A DNA stretch of 64,000 nucleotides. Origin: Dioscorea cayenensis subsp. rotundata (taxonomy: Eukaryota > Streptophyta > Magnoliopsida > Dioscoreales > Dioscoreaceae). The position numbers and the translations under genes were made by a program. Positions 50,115 to 61,871 of the stretch are shown piece by piece. Under the pieces are notes generated by a model. The model saw only the letters and a program-made list of their open reading frames with translations, made no database searches and had not been told where the DNA came from. The stretch lies in contig NC_052489.1 of NCBI RefSeq assembly GCF_009730915.1, forward strand, positions 31,117,916 through 31,181,915, in the 5' to 3' direction. Each line of letters opens with the position of its first letter. Position 1 is the first letter of the stretch.

Positions 50115-53100
50115 ATGAAGGATCATGATCATGAGTTGCACTGGTCAGCAGTTGAGAGCCTACCAACTTCAAACAGACTCAGAACATCACAGTTTGATGG
50201 TGGTGAGGATAAAGTTGATCATGGAGAGCATAACAGTAAGAGGATGGTTGATGTCACCAAGCTTGGAGCAGTAGAGAAGAGACTCTTGATTGACAGTCTC
50301 ATCAAGCACATAGAGAATGATAATCTGAGACTGTTGCAAAGGCAGAAACACAGACTTGACAGGTATGAATATGCTTCTTTTCTTTTCTTTTCATTTACTT
50401 GCATGCTCAGAGACTTAGAATTAGTTTAGTGCGCATGTAATCATATATCCATCCACTTGTGTGTATGTGTGTGTGCTTGTGTGTGCGTTTTTTTATTTTA
50501 TTTTTCTGTAGGGTGGATGTGAAGCTACCAACCATTGAGGTGAGGTACAGTGAACTATGTGTGGAAGCTGAGTGTCAAGTGGTCCAAGGGAAGCCTCTGC
50601 CAACTCTATGGAATGCAATAAAAGGGTTATTCTCAGTGAGTTTCATTTTTTATGTTTATTGTGACAAACTTGGATGCTGAAACTGTGGTGCCCTGCTTTG
50701 TGTTGAACAGAGTCTTTTCAGGTTTATGGGTTTGTACCATGAAGAAGCAAAGATTAGTATTATCAAAGATGTCAGTGGGATCATCAAGCCTTCCAGGTAG
50801 TTACTGAAGATTTATTATGTCAAAAGTTTTTTTGTTAATAAATGATTGGTTTTAATTAAAAGTTTTAAATCGCTCTTCTCTTGAACTGTATTGTCATGAC
50901 AAAACCGGACTAATTTTTCTATCACCTTCGATGAAATCAAAACCTTTTAACTGGTGCATTGTTATAACCGTCTTTTTTTTTTACAACACCTTGTGGAGTG
51001 GCTCATACCTGTCAGGTAAATTTTTCATGTGGTGCATCGTGTTATGGTTGATTTTCATTTTAGTCATTGTGTTTCAATTTGTATCTTTTTTGTCATTAGA
51101 TATTAATTTATTTTCACCGGGTGGTCACTTGGGGTTTTCGATAGATTTTTAAATGGCGTGTGACCGGGAAATGCCATGTCGCTTATTTTATTTTCCGGAT
51201 TAAGTAAGCTGAGTCAGTATCCGGCTGATGTGCTCTCTCCAGTTGGGATGAGAGAAAATATTAAAATAAAGCGACATGGCATTTCCGGCCGCCACGTCAT
51301 TTAAAATTGGCCGGAAAACTGCAAATGACCTCCCATGAAAACAAATCAATATCTAATGACCAAAAAGATACAAATTAAAACACAATGAACAAAATGAAAA
51401 CTAGTCATAACACGATGACCACATGAAAAATTTACCCCATACTTGTCTATCTCATTTTTTTAGTTTTTGTAAAAAAAATAATAATAATTACCCTGTTGCA
51501 TATGGATGCAATGTAGGTATAATACCCAAATTAGTCTTTTTATTTTTCTCTCTTTTTTTTTGGTCCTTCTTCTTATAAATGAGTAGAGGATTAGTGGGGA
51601 GTATTTATAAGTAAAAGGACTAAAAAAGAAAAAAAAGAAAAGTAGAAGTACCAATTTGAGTATTATACCAAGCAATGTATGTGGTATTTACTTTGTTGGT
51701 GCAGATAAAAGAAACAGATACTGTGATGCAGGATGACACTTTTACTTGGACCCCCAGGATGTGGGAAAACCACTTTCCTTCTTGCTCTTTCTGGGAAACT
51801 AGATAAATCCCTCCAGGTTGTTTACTCTTTTTGAGTGCTTGTTTTCCCAGGATTATTTACCACCCACTATATATATATATGTTCTTATTTCTTGCAGATA
51901 AGAGGGGATGTTTCTTACAATGGCTTCACACTGGAGGAGTTCATTCCAGAAAAAACAGCTTCTTATGTCAGCCAGAATGACCTGCATATTCCTGAGATGA
52001 CTGTAAGGGAGATACTTGACTTCTCAGCATGTTTGCAAGGTGTGGGAAGCAGGGCAGGTAACTTTATATGTTTATTTCTTTATAGTGCTCCAGTACTTAA
52101 TCAACTAATTGACTTTGCCCAACAAAAAAAAAAAAAGAACACTAACAGATGATGAACAACATCATGCAGAAATTATGAAGGAAATTATTAGAAGGGAAAA
52201 GCAGGCAGGGATTGTTCCTGAACCTGACCTAGACACTTACATGAAGGTAAAACTTGAGTTTATTTTATTTTATATTTACCTCACCTCATGACATGCTTAT
52301 GATATGCTTGGTGATTTATTCAGTTACTGATTGAACCAATGCTGCATGTACACACACACACACACACACACAAAAATCTGAGACACATGTTTTTTTTTTT
52401 TGTTATATAGGCAATATCTGTGGAGGGTCTTGGAAGAAGTATTCAGACGGATTATGTTCTAAAGGTGATCCTCTTCAAGTACCTTTTTTCAATACATACC
52501 AAACAAAGAAATGTTTTCTGTAAGTGGCTAACAGTTGCAGTGTCCATGTATAATCAGATCCTGGGATTGGATATATGCGCAGATATAATGGTAGGTGATG
52601 CCACGAGAAGAGGTATCTCTGGTGGTCAGAAGAAAAGGCTGATCACAGCAGAGGTGATTGTTGGGCCAACAAGAGCTCTCTTCATGGATGAAATCTCAAC
52701 TGGATTAGATAGCTCCACCACATTCCAGATTGTTACTTGTCTCCAACAAATGGCTCACATTAGTGAAGCAACTATTGTCATTTCCCTTCTCCAACCTGCA
52801 CCTGAAACCTATGATCTCTTTGATGACATTATTTTGATGGCAGAGGGTAAGATTGTTTACCAGGGCCCTCGCGATCAAGTTCTTGCTTTCTTTGAAGAAT
52901 GTGGTTTCAGATGTCCAGAAAGAAAAGGAGAAGCTGACTTTCTCCAAGAGGTAACAATATTGATAGTGCATAACTGAATTTATACGGCTTGATTGTTTTT
53001 CGCACATATATACCATGCTGCAAAGTTTTGATTATATTCAGGTTCTGTCAAGAAAGGATCAAGAACAGTACTGGTGTCATCCCCAGGAATGCTACACTTA

Positions 53101-53720
53101 TGTTTCTGTTGATGATTTCCGGCAGCAATTTAAATCATTTCACATAGGAAAGAAGTTGGTGGAGGATCTATCAAGACCATATGATAAGTCACTGTGCCAT
53201 AAAAATGCCCTGTCATTCAACCTCTATTCTCTGCCTAAATGGCAACTCCTTAAAGCTTGCATGGCCAGGGAGTTGCTTCTGATGAAGAGGAATTCACCTC
53301 TTTATATATCCAAAACCGTTCAGGTGCGCCATGAGCTACAGCTAGCAACATTCTAAGTTCATCTTTAAACATAACTCGTTGCCCTTCTCTTTTGTAGCTT
53401 GCAATTATGGCTTCCATCAGTATGACTGTCTTTTTACGAACACGGATGGGAATTGATGCAGTGCATGCTAATTACTACATGGGTTCCCTGTTTTTTGGTC
53501 TCCTCTTACTCATGGTCATTGGAATACCAGAGATAACATTGACATTGTCTAGGCTTCCAGGCTTCTACAAACAAAGAGAATATTATTTGTATCCAGCTTG
53601 GGCATATTCAGTTCCAGCTATAATTCTGAAAGTTCCAGTTTCATTAATGGAATCTTTTATTTGGACATCACTTACATACTATGTTATTGGTTATAGTCCT
53701 GAGGCTGGAAGGTATATACG

Positions 53721-53758
<38 letters not shown>

Positions 53759-56700
53759 TGTAGGAGTAGTTCAAGAATTCTCACAAATCAATCGGTATGG
53801 TCTTTCAGGTTCTTTCGTCATTTGCTCCTCCTCTTTGTATTCATCAAATGGCTCTATCCATGTTCCGTTTCATAGCTTCCTGTCTTCAGATTGCAGTTAT
53901 TTCCTTAATTGGAGGCAGTATATCTATGTTGGTGATGCTGGTATTTAGTGGCTTTATTCTTCCTCAATGTAAGTCCAGACTTCGTACTAGTCATAATTCA
54001 ATTTCATTGAGAAAATTACGGTAGTCATGTACTTAACCAGTTTCCAACATGCAGCCTCAATGCCAGTTTGGTTGCAATGGGGATTTTGGATCTCTCCATG
54101 CTCGTATGCTGAACTAGGGTTGACATTAAATGAGTTTCTCGCACCTCGCTGGCAAAAGGTAACACTTGATTTAGTGATATGAAACTAGTAGCTCTAGTTG
54201 GCACTCTTAGAATTTACTCTGTAGATTCCATTATCATTTTTTTTTTCTTTCCTCTCAGGTTTCAGCCAAAAACATGACCTTAGGTGACCAAGTTCTGAGC
54301 AGCCGTGGGTTGCATTTCAAGAGTTACTTTTATTGGGTATCAGTGGGGGCTTTGTTAGGATATGCTTTGCTTTTCAATGTGGGATTTACTTTAGTTTTAT
54401 CTTTCAAAAGACGTGAGTTTCACTTTATCATCAGATGAAGTCCTTTCTCTTTTCTGTTCTCAAGTGATAATACTCTTAGAATTTCAGCTGTCGGGGTGTC
54501 TCGTGCTATTATCTCTCGTGAAAAACTCTCTCAAATGAATGGAGGAGATGATCTCCATGATGGTATCAACAAATCATCACTTGAAAGTGCCAGAGTCATG
54601 AAAAGAACAGGTGATACCATCATATATATATAAATATATATATTGATCAGTTATGACGATGATACCTGTAACTAGTGAAGAAAGTTTCAGTAATGTCTTC
54701 TGATAGATGTTGCAGGAAAGATGATGGTCTTGCCTTTCCAACCACTCACCATAACATTTCAGGATATTGGATATCATGTTGATACTCCTCCGGTAGTTCA
54801 TTTGTCATTGTAAAAGTTTTTTTAGGTTATTTATGATCAGTGGCATTAATAGCAAGTGGGTTCTCCTGCCTCTCTAGGGAATGAAAGAACAAGGATATAA
54901 AGAGAAGAACCTTAAGCTGCTGCATAACATCACTGGAGCATTCAAACCCGGTGTTCTTTCGGTTTTGATGGGTATAAGTGGAGCAGGGAAAACTACACTT
55001 TTGGATGTTCTCTCTGGAAGGAAAACTGGTGGTGTCATTGAAGGAGATATCAGGATTGGAGGATATCAAAAAGTACAGGAAACTTTCGCAAGAATTTCAG
55101 GTTACTGTGAGCAAACAGATGTACATTCTTCTCAAATTACAGTGGAAGAATCAGTTGTATATTCAGCCTGGTTACGGTTACCACAGGAAATTGATTCACA
55201 GACAAGATCTGTATGTCATACAACCCATTTCTACTGCTGTGTTTTTTTTTTTCCCGTATTTTCATGTTCAACTAAAAGAGTAGTTTGTGGATGTGATCTG
55301 CAGAAATTCGTGAATGAAGTACTTGAGACAATTGAACTTGATAGTATCAAAGATGCGTTGGTTGGTGTACCAGGGGTGAATGGCCTCTCTACTGAGCAAC
55401 GAAAACGACTAACGATTGCTGTTGAACTTGTAGCGAATCCTTCCATTTTATTTATGGATGAACCGACGTCAGGACTTGATGCCAGGGCAGCTGCGATTGT
55501 CATGCGTGCTGTGAAAAATGTTGCTGAAACAGGAAGAACTGTTGTTTGCACCATTCATCAGCCCAGCATTGACATATTTGAGGCATTTGATGAGGTACTA
55601 GTTTTATTTTTCAAAATGCCCATGCCCAATTAAAAGAAGACAACTACTGATAAGAGATTAAGCAACTCTGCGAATAAATGATGTACAAAAGGGGATAACA
55701 ACTTATGTTGGAAGACAACTATAAAAATACTACTAATAATAATGTAACACATAGGCCATAATATAACAGAGACATAGACGATAACATCGTAATATTATTT
55801 AACAAAATTAAGTATCACAGATCTTTTCTTTCTTATCGCAGTTAATGCTTATAAAAAAGGGTGGGAAACTAATCTATTCTGGACCACTGGGTCGGCAATC
55901 ATGTAAAGTAATTGAATATTTTGAGGCAAGTATTTCGATACTTAGTTGAGCTTGGTAATCAGATATATAGTGTAATGAAGAACTCTGAAAAGGAGGCAAT
56001 TTGTTACTGAAATTAAGTCATCAGATTTTGTGTTTTCTTCAACAGAGGATCCCAGAAGTTCCGAAAATCAAACAAAAATATAACCCAGCAACATGGATGT
56101 TGGAAGTTACTTCCACATCACTTGAGCAAGAACTCGGCATAGATTTTGCAGAAGTGTATGTAAATTCGACTCTTTACAGGTGAGCATAACTAGTTCATGT
56201 GATCTATTGTTCTGACTAGTTTGTTTCCAAAGCTTTCATGTCAAGTGTGAAGATTATTCTGCTGCAGGGACAACAAAGAGCTAGTTAAGCAGTTAAGCCT
56301 GCCACCACCTGGTTCAAGAGATTTGCATTTTCCTACTCGTTTTGCTCAAAATAGTTGGGTCCAATTCAAAGCTTGTCTATGGAAGCAATACTTGTCTTAT
56401 TGGAGAAGTCCTTCCTATAACTTGGCCCGGTTGATTTTTATGTTCATCACATCTGTGACATTCGCCCTGCTATTTTGGAACCATGGAAAGACACTGTAAG
56501 TCCTGCATATGTGTTTGCATGCTCAACCAAACCTGCAATTTGTTCTAAAATTCATCCCATACTAATGAAACTCATACTTTTGTTTCTTGCTTCTGAAGAA
56601 ATAATCAACAGAACTTGTTCAACATGCTCGGTTCAATGTACAGCGTCGTGATCTTCACTGGCATAAACAACTGTGGATCAGTATTACCATTTGTGATAGC

Positions 56701-57477
56701 CAGACGCAATGTCTTTTACCGTGAAAATTTTGCCAGAATGTATTCACCATGGACTTACTCTCTTGCACAGGTAATAAACATTAGTAATTACTACCTTAAA
56801 TGATCTCTGTGCTACTGATTCAATGATTTGATCAGAAAAAAGTTAGTGCATTTTCAGGTTGTTATTGAGATCCCTTGTGTATTCATCCTAACACTGACGT
56901 TCATGATGATCGCATACCCTGCTATTGGCTACTATTGGACAGCTTACAAATTCTTATGGTTCTTCTACACAATGTTCTGCTCATTGCTCATCTTTGTTTA
57001 CCTTGGAATGCTTCTTGTTTCATTGACTCCAAATATTCAATCGACGCTCGTATTGTCATCTTTTTTCTACCAAAATTTCCATCTCTTCTCTGGCTTCATC
57101 TTACCTGGCCCAGTAAGTCCAACCTTCACTGTTTCCCTGTTATCATTGAAAAGAAAAACTTCATTTACTGTCTTATACTAACTACCATCATCTTACAATT
57201 GGACTCTGTTCTGTAACATGGACAGCATATTCCAAAGTGGTGGATTTGGTTTTACTACATCATGCCTATGTCTTGGACGTTGAATGCCCTTTTTGCATCA
57301 CAGTATGGAGATATTCAGAAGGAGATAACAGTGTCGGGAGAAACCAAATCCGTGGCCATTTTTCTCCAGGATTATTTTGGATTTCACTATGATAGACTCG
57401 GACTGGTGGCTCTTATTCTACTTGTCTTTCCTTTCTCTTTTGCTTCTCTTTTTGCTTATTGTATCAGGCAAACTTAA
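50115..57477 (+). CDS. full-size ABCG (PDR) transporter; one frameshift in exon 11
   Basis: ATP-driven plasma-membrane exporter of the plant pleiotropic-drug-resistance subfamily (NBD-TMD-NBD-TMD). Twenty-three exons: 50115-50362, 50512-50635, 50711-50796, 51732-51816, 51898-52057, 52170-52246, 52411-52464, 52558-52950, 53042-53323, 53398-53711, 53809-53968, 54055-54158, 54259-54412, 54488-54610, 54716-54792, 54878-55210, 55304-55594, 55842-55925, 56046-56179, 56268-56495, 56599-56770, 56858-57112 and 57226-57477. NBD1 has Walker [10 protein letters not shown], signature ISGGQKKR and Walker [17 protein letters not shown]2 has GISGAGKTT, the degenerate LSTEQRKR and [16 protein letters not shown]. 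All phases fit except in exon 11. There one base is missing near 53837-53838: the frame reads [10 protein letters not shown], but the family sequence [14 protein letters not shown] resumes one frame over. Intron 18 has a GC donor. The substrate cannot be inferred. Confidence 0.9.
51014..51437. mobile_element. foldback MITE in ABCG intron 3
   Basis: The left arm (starting ggtaaatttttcatgtggt at 51015) and the right arm (ending accacatgaaaaatttacc) are inverted copies over about 170 bp. They meet around an unpaired centre near 51200-51265. Near-identical 10-bp words flank the element: catacctgtc (51004-51013) and catacttgtc (51438-51447). Long inverted arms with a 9-10-bp target duplication suggest a Mutator-like non-autonomous element. 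It lies wholly in intron 3. Confidence 0.82.
52352..52372. repeat. (CA)n microsatellite in ABCG intron 6
   Basis: A short uninterrupted run of ca dinucleotides. Confidence 0.9.
53728..53757. repeat. (TA)n microsatellite in ABCG intron 10
   Basis: A TA run immediately after the donor of exon 10. Confidence 0.9.
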
Positions 57478-57649
57478 TTTTCAGAGGAGGTGAGCTCTGT
57501 TTCATTGTAATTTAAAACACAAATTGTGGATGATGTGACGATGATAACGTTAATTCCACAGTGACTAATTGTGTGGTTAGATTTTCATGGATCAACAAAA
57601 TATGTGAAATAGAATAAAATGACTTGGATATTATTTTATTTTATTATTT

Positions 57650-58300
57650 TGGGATGAATCATAAATTTTTTTTTATTAAAATGAATAAACCATAATTTTT
57701 ATTTTAGAAACACGACAAACATACGAAGAAGCACAGACATTACAAAGAAATAAAGGACTGCCTGAGGCTCTCACTAGTAGTGAGGCACACTAAACAAGGA
57801 AAAGAAAAAGAAAACATAGAAAATAAAGAAGAGACAAAAGAAAAAAAAAAAGAGACAATTAGACCGGCTAAGACTACCATATGGTATCACAGGCCTGCCC
57901 GAGCTAATATGAGGAGTTGACTACTCCTGCGTTATAGTAGGATCTGAATCACCAGCAATGTTCATGACTTTTGCTCTCATGAAGTTGAGGGAGTGCTTTA
58001 TTTTCTAAGATGTTTCATTGAGATTTTGCTGTTGAGGATCAGAAGCTTTGGAGAACCAAGAAAGAAACCTATTAGCAATTTTAAAAATAACAATATGAAA
58101 AGGTAAATCAAGTAACTGAAATATGCGATTATTAGTTAAAAAGTACGAAAGAATCACAACTTTGTTAAAAAAAGTTGAAAACTGATGTAGACAAACAAAA
58201 GATAAATCAAATATATGGACACTTGCACCACTATTAGTGGATGTGATCTTGAGAAAAAAAAACATAAAACAAGTGGATAGATGTGACTCCCATAAAATGA
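57650..58300 (-). mobile_element. LINE remnant, minus strand: ORF2 C-terminus and 3' UTR
   Basis: On the minus strand an open frame ends IANRFLSWFSKASDPQQQNL (about 58020-58090), preceded by LTNNRIF. This matches the ORF2 C-terminal block of both larger L1 copies (LSWFSAAPDGLKVKLEDSI; LSWFSTFSASNKEKLEEP). A hairpin ctcac-tacta-gtgag follows at about 57770-57785, then a T-rich stretch and atggtttattcatttt near 57680. Coding capacity is lost. The left (5') limit is uncertain. Confidence 0.65.
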
Positions 58301-58639
58301 TTACTAATGGTGGATCATCTATCATGGGTGACATTGCAACCAAACAGGTGCTTTAGCCGACTAGCCAGGTTTTGGGTTGGATGCTATCGCTTCACTCAGG
58401 TCGTTTCTATTCGCATTAAGGAACTTCATGCTTCATTTGCTTATAAAAGCAAGATATTCAACTTTGATCATTTTCTTGTTTGGGGTTGCAAATATCCAAA
58501 AAATAAACATATGATTAATTTTTATTATAAATGATATTAGTGGGAGAACATTCCAGTTGAAGTAGTTACTTACCAACGACCTCTTGATCTATTACTGCCA
58601 AGTTTGTTGTGTAGGATATTCATGTTCTTACTGAAAAAG

Positions 58640-61309
58640 TAGGTTTGAACCTCAACTTAATTTTTGAAAGTCGGTTTCGGGCACTTTTTGGGCAAAAGCG
58701 TGATTTCCGTTGCAAGGTGGATATGAGTAAACTCTTTGAGAACAAAGTTAAGGTCGATTCTGCCATTTTGGAGAACCCTTTCTCTCTGGAGGAGGTTAAA
58801 AAGGCGGTCTTTGATTTAGGTGGTGAAAAAGCTCCTGGACCTGATGGTTTCCAGTTGCAATTCTTTAAAACATATTGGGAGGTGGTCAAAGGAGATGTGA
58901 TGAAGTTATGTGATGATTTTTACTCGGGGGAGGCGAACCTTGAACGAATCAACTGGGCTTGTATTGCTCTTATTCCAAAGTCCTCGAATCCTTTATCCCG
59001 GGGTGATTATAGGCCTATCAACTTGATAAATTCTTCCCTGAAAATCATTTCCAAGATTCTGGCGAACCGTCTTAGCCCGGTGATGGATTCGTTGGTGGAT
59101 CAAGCACAGTTTGCGTTTTTAAAGGAAAAATGTATTCTTAATAATATTGCTACGGTAGAAGAGCTAATTTTTAGTATGCATAAGAGAAGACTTACCGGGC
59201 ATATTCTCAAAGTGGATTTCACTAAAGCTTTTGACTCGGTCGATTGGGATTTTCTGTTAGAGATTTTGAAGGAAAAGGGTTTCGGCCCAAGGTGGATTGG
59301 TTGGATCCATTCTATTCTCAGTACCTCGAAAGCCTCTATCCTAGTTAATGGGTCTCCAAATGGTTATGTGAGATACAAAAGAGGTCTTAGACAGGGTGAT
59401 CCCCTTTTGCCGCTGCTCTTTGTGCTTGTATCGGATGTGTTGTGTATGATGTTTGATAATGCACTTAATTCGCATATCCTGATTGGGGTGCCGCTGGGGA
59501 AGTTCGGGAGGAAATGCAATTTACATTATTCGGATGACCTCTTGGTTTTGACGGTGGGTGGAGCGGAAGACCTTAGGATTATTAAGTTGATTCTCTTAGT
59601 GTTTGAAGGTCTGTCCGGGCTGGAAACAAATTTTTCTAAAACTTATCTTTTCACCACCAATTTGAATCAGTTACCCGATGTGAGCACTACGGAAACTTTT
59701 AACTGTGAGGTGGGGCTTCTCCTAGTTAATTACCTTGGCATCCCAATTTCTGGGAGAAGGCTACGGAAGCAGGATTGGGAGGGTTTGATTGCTAAAGTGA
59801 GAGGGCGGTTAGCTTCTTGGAATTCGTTATTTCTGTCGATTGGGGGGCGTCTCACCCTGATTAACTCTGTGTTATCGACAGTGCTGACCTACTGGATGTC
59901 TTTGTACTATCTTCCTAAGTGGGTTATTAAAGACATTGACCGAATTAGAAGAGATTTTCTTTGATCTGGACCGGACATTGAGTGCCCGGGCTGTAGGCTT
60001 GTGGCTTGGAAGAATATTTGTAGAGCGAAGGAGCAGGGTGGTTGGGGTATTCTGGAGTTAAATTCCTTTAATTTGGCCTTGCTGGGGAAATGGCAGTGGA
60101 AAATTGTTGCTAACTCGAACTGGGGCGGTGTTAAGGTGATACAATTCAATTACAAGGTGCCTAGATGGAATTTATTTTGTCGGCCAAGAGGGAGGGTCTC
60201 CTTTTTTTTTGGTCCGGGGTTGCCAAATGTCTATATGCTTTTAGAGCTTGTGTCACAATTAAGGTTCACTCTGGCGCTGAATCACTATTTTGGAAGGACA
60301 GATGGTTTAGTGGTCTCTCTCCGTTGAACCTTTGGCCTGACGAATTCCATGGGTCATCTAAACCTAACGGCTTGGTGCGGGAGTTGTTTTGTTTACTTTC
60401 TAGTTCGCCGTTTGTTGAGGACCCTTTTGCGGCATAGACCACTCCGGATCTGTGTCTGCAGGGTGGTATGAATAAGGACCAAAGGCGGTGGAGTCTAACG
60501 AAGAATGGTACCTTCGGTGTTAAATCCTTCTATAGTTTTCTTAATGATGGGGGTTTGAGATGTCCTATCGCTAAGTATTTCTGGAGAGGCCCATGTCCTA
60601 GAAAGGTCAATATTTTTAACTGGCTAGCATGGAAGAACAAGATTCTCACTTTGGAAAACCTTACTAAGCAACGTTGTAACAAGCTGCCGACCGATACATG
60701 TGTTCAGTGTCATTCAGATATCGAATCAGTTGACCATCTTTTCCTTCAGTGTCGATTTTCTTTGGAAGTTTGGGCGCGCTTGAGTAGGGCTCTTCACTTA
60801 CCGAATCTCCCCCAAACGATGTCTCAGGTGTGCGGAATTTGGAGTGCTATCTTGCGCCCCCGGGCAGGATTTTTGGGGATGGGGTGGTCAAAGCTTTTGT
60901 GTGGTCCATATGGCTTGCGCGAAATGATTATATCTTTTCTGCTAACTGTGCGAGTCCGCAATCTATTTTGGTGAAGATTGACCTTTTGATTTTATCTTGG
61001 TTCTCTGCAGCTCCTGATGGGTTGAAAGTCAAGCTGGAGGACTCTATTTCTGCTGTCTGTCGTAGCCTAGAGTTCTTTGGGCCTCATTCCGAGGGGGTGG
61101 ATGATGCACCTTCTCTTGAGGTGATGCAGGTTGAGTGTGAGGAGTAATCCTGGGGGTTGTTCTTTGGGTCCCGGAGGAGGCCCGTTGTTCCTCCCTTGTT
61201 TTATTTTGGTGTTAGTTCCACAGCTAGTGGACTGGCTTCGGTTTACTGTTTTTTTTGGCTTCTTTTTTTATTAATGTAGGTGATTTATCCACTTAAAAAA
61301 AAAAAAAAA
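58640..61309 (+). mobile_element. 5'-truncated L1-type LINE
   Basis: This starts inside ORF2 and continues to a complete 3' end (hairpin ccac-agcta-gtgg, ggtgatttatccac, poly-A). It belongs to the same family as the L1 at 26513-32937: shared blocks include FSLEEVKKAVFDLGGEKAPG, RGLRQGDPL and FLNDGGLRCPIAKYFW. Endonuclease and ORF1 are absent. No target-site duplication was found by eye. It separates the intact ABCG gene from its decaying copy. Confidence 0.88.
58645..61147 (+). pseudogene. L1 ORF2 fragment (reverse transcriptase and C-terminal region)
   Basis: A 439-codon open frame (58645-59961) holds most of the reverse transcriptase: APGPDGFQLQFFK, YRPINLINSSLKIISKILAN, KVDFTKAFDSVDWDFL, RGLRQGDPLLPLLFVLVSD. 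The catalytic box reads YSDD (59527-59538) where L1 elements have YADD or FADD. TGA at 59962 ends the frame. The rest continues in fragments: GGWGILELNSFNLALLGKW, then LNDGGLRCPIAKYFW, the zinc-like cluster CVQCHS...DHLFLQC, and VWSIWLARNDYIFS. It is inactive. Confidence 0.85.
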
Positions 61310-61871
61310 TCTCCTCTATCACTTTCAATATATATATATGATTTATTTTTATTTTTTATATTTTAAGAAAACACGTGAGCTTTGTTTACTAATTTTGGAA
61401 GCTCACTATGTTATGAATCTGAGACCCGGCCTAACCAACGTGCGCATAAAATAGGTGTAAAACATGAACACAGGCGAATGTTGCAGGCTATAACATTTTT
61501 ATTTTCAACTCATGTGGGATTTTAAAAATAAATATATAACTCTTTGTGTTTCTTCAATATTTAAGTATAACATTACTGTTAAAGAATATCACAGATCTAT
61601 TAATTATAGCCCAAACACTTACTTGAAGCTCTGAGATCAAATTCCACAAATCTCATTCAGTACAGATTACCAATCCTACAAAATCCTCAATTTATTTTAT
61701 TATTTAAAAAAAATCAACGCGAACCTTATGTTATATTTATTTTTATATATATAAGACCTTCTAGAAGAAAAAGCCAACTCCTAGGTGGCAAGTGGCAACA
61801 ATATATATATGGAGATGATAATCTGAGACATCATCACCGCCAGTTCTCTTACTGAAGATCACCATGAGTTT
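61310..61871. other. intergenic before ABCG pseudogene
   Basis: AT-rich sequence with no gene visible. It should correspond to the former promoter of the duplicated ABCG gene. Confidence 0.45.
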
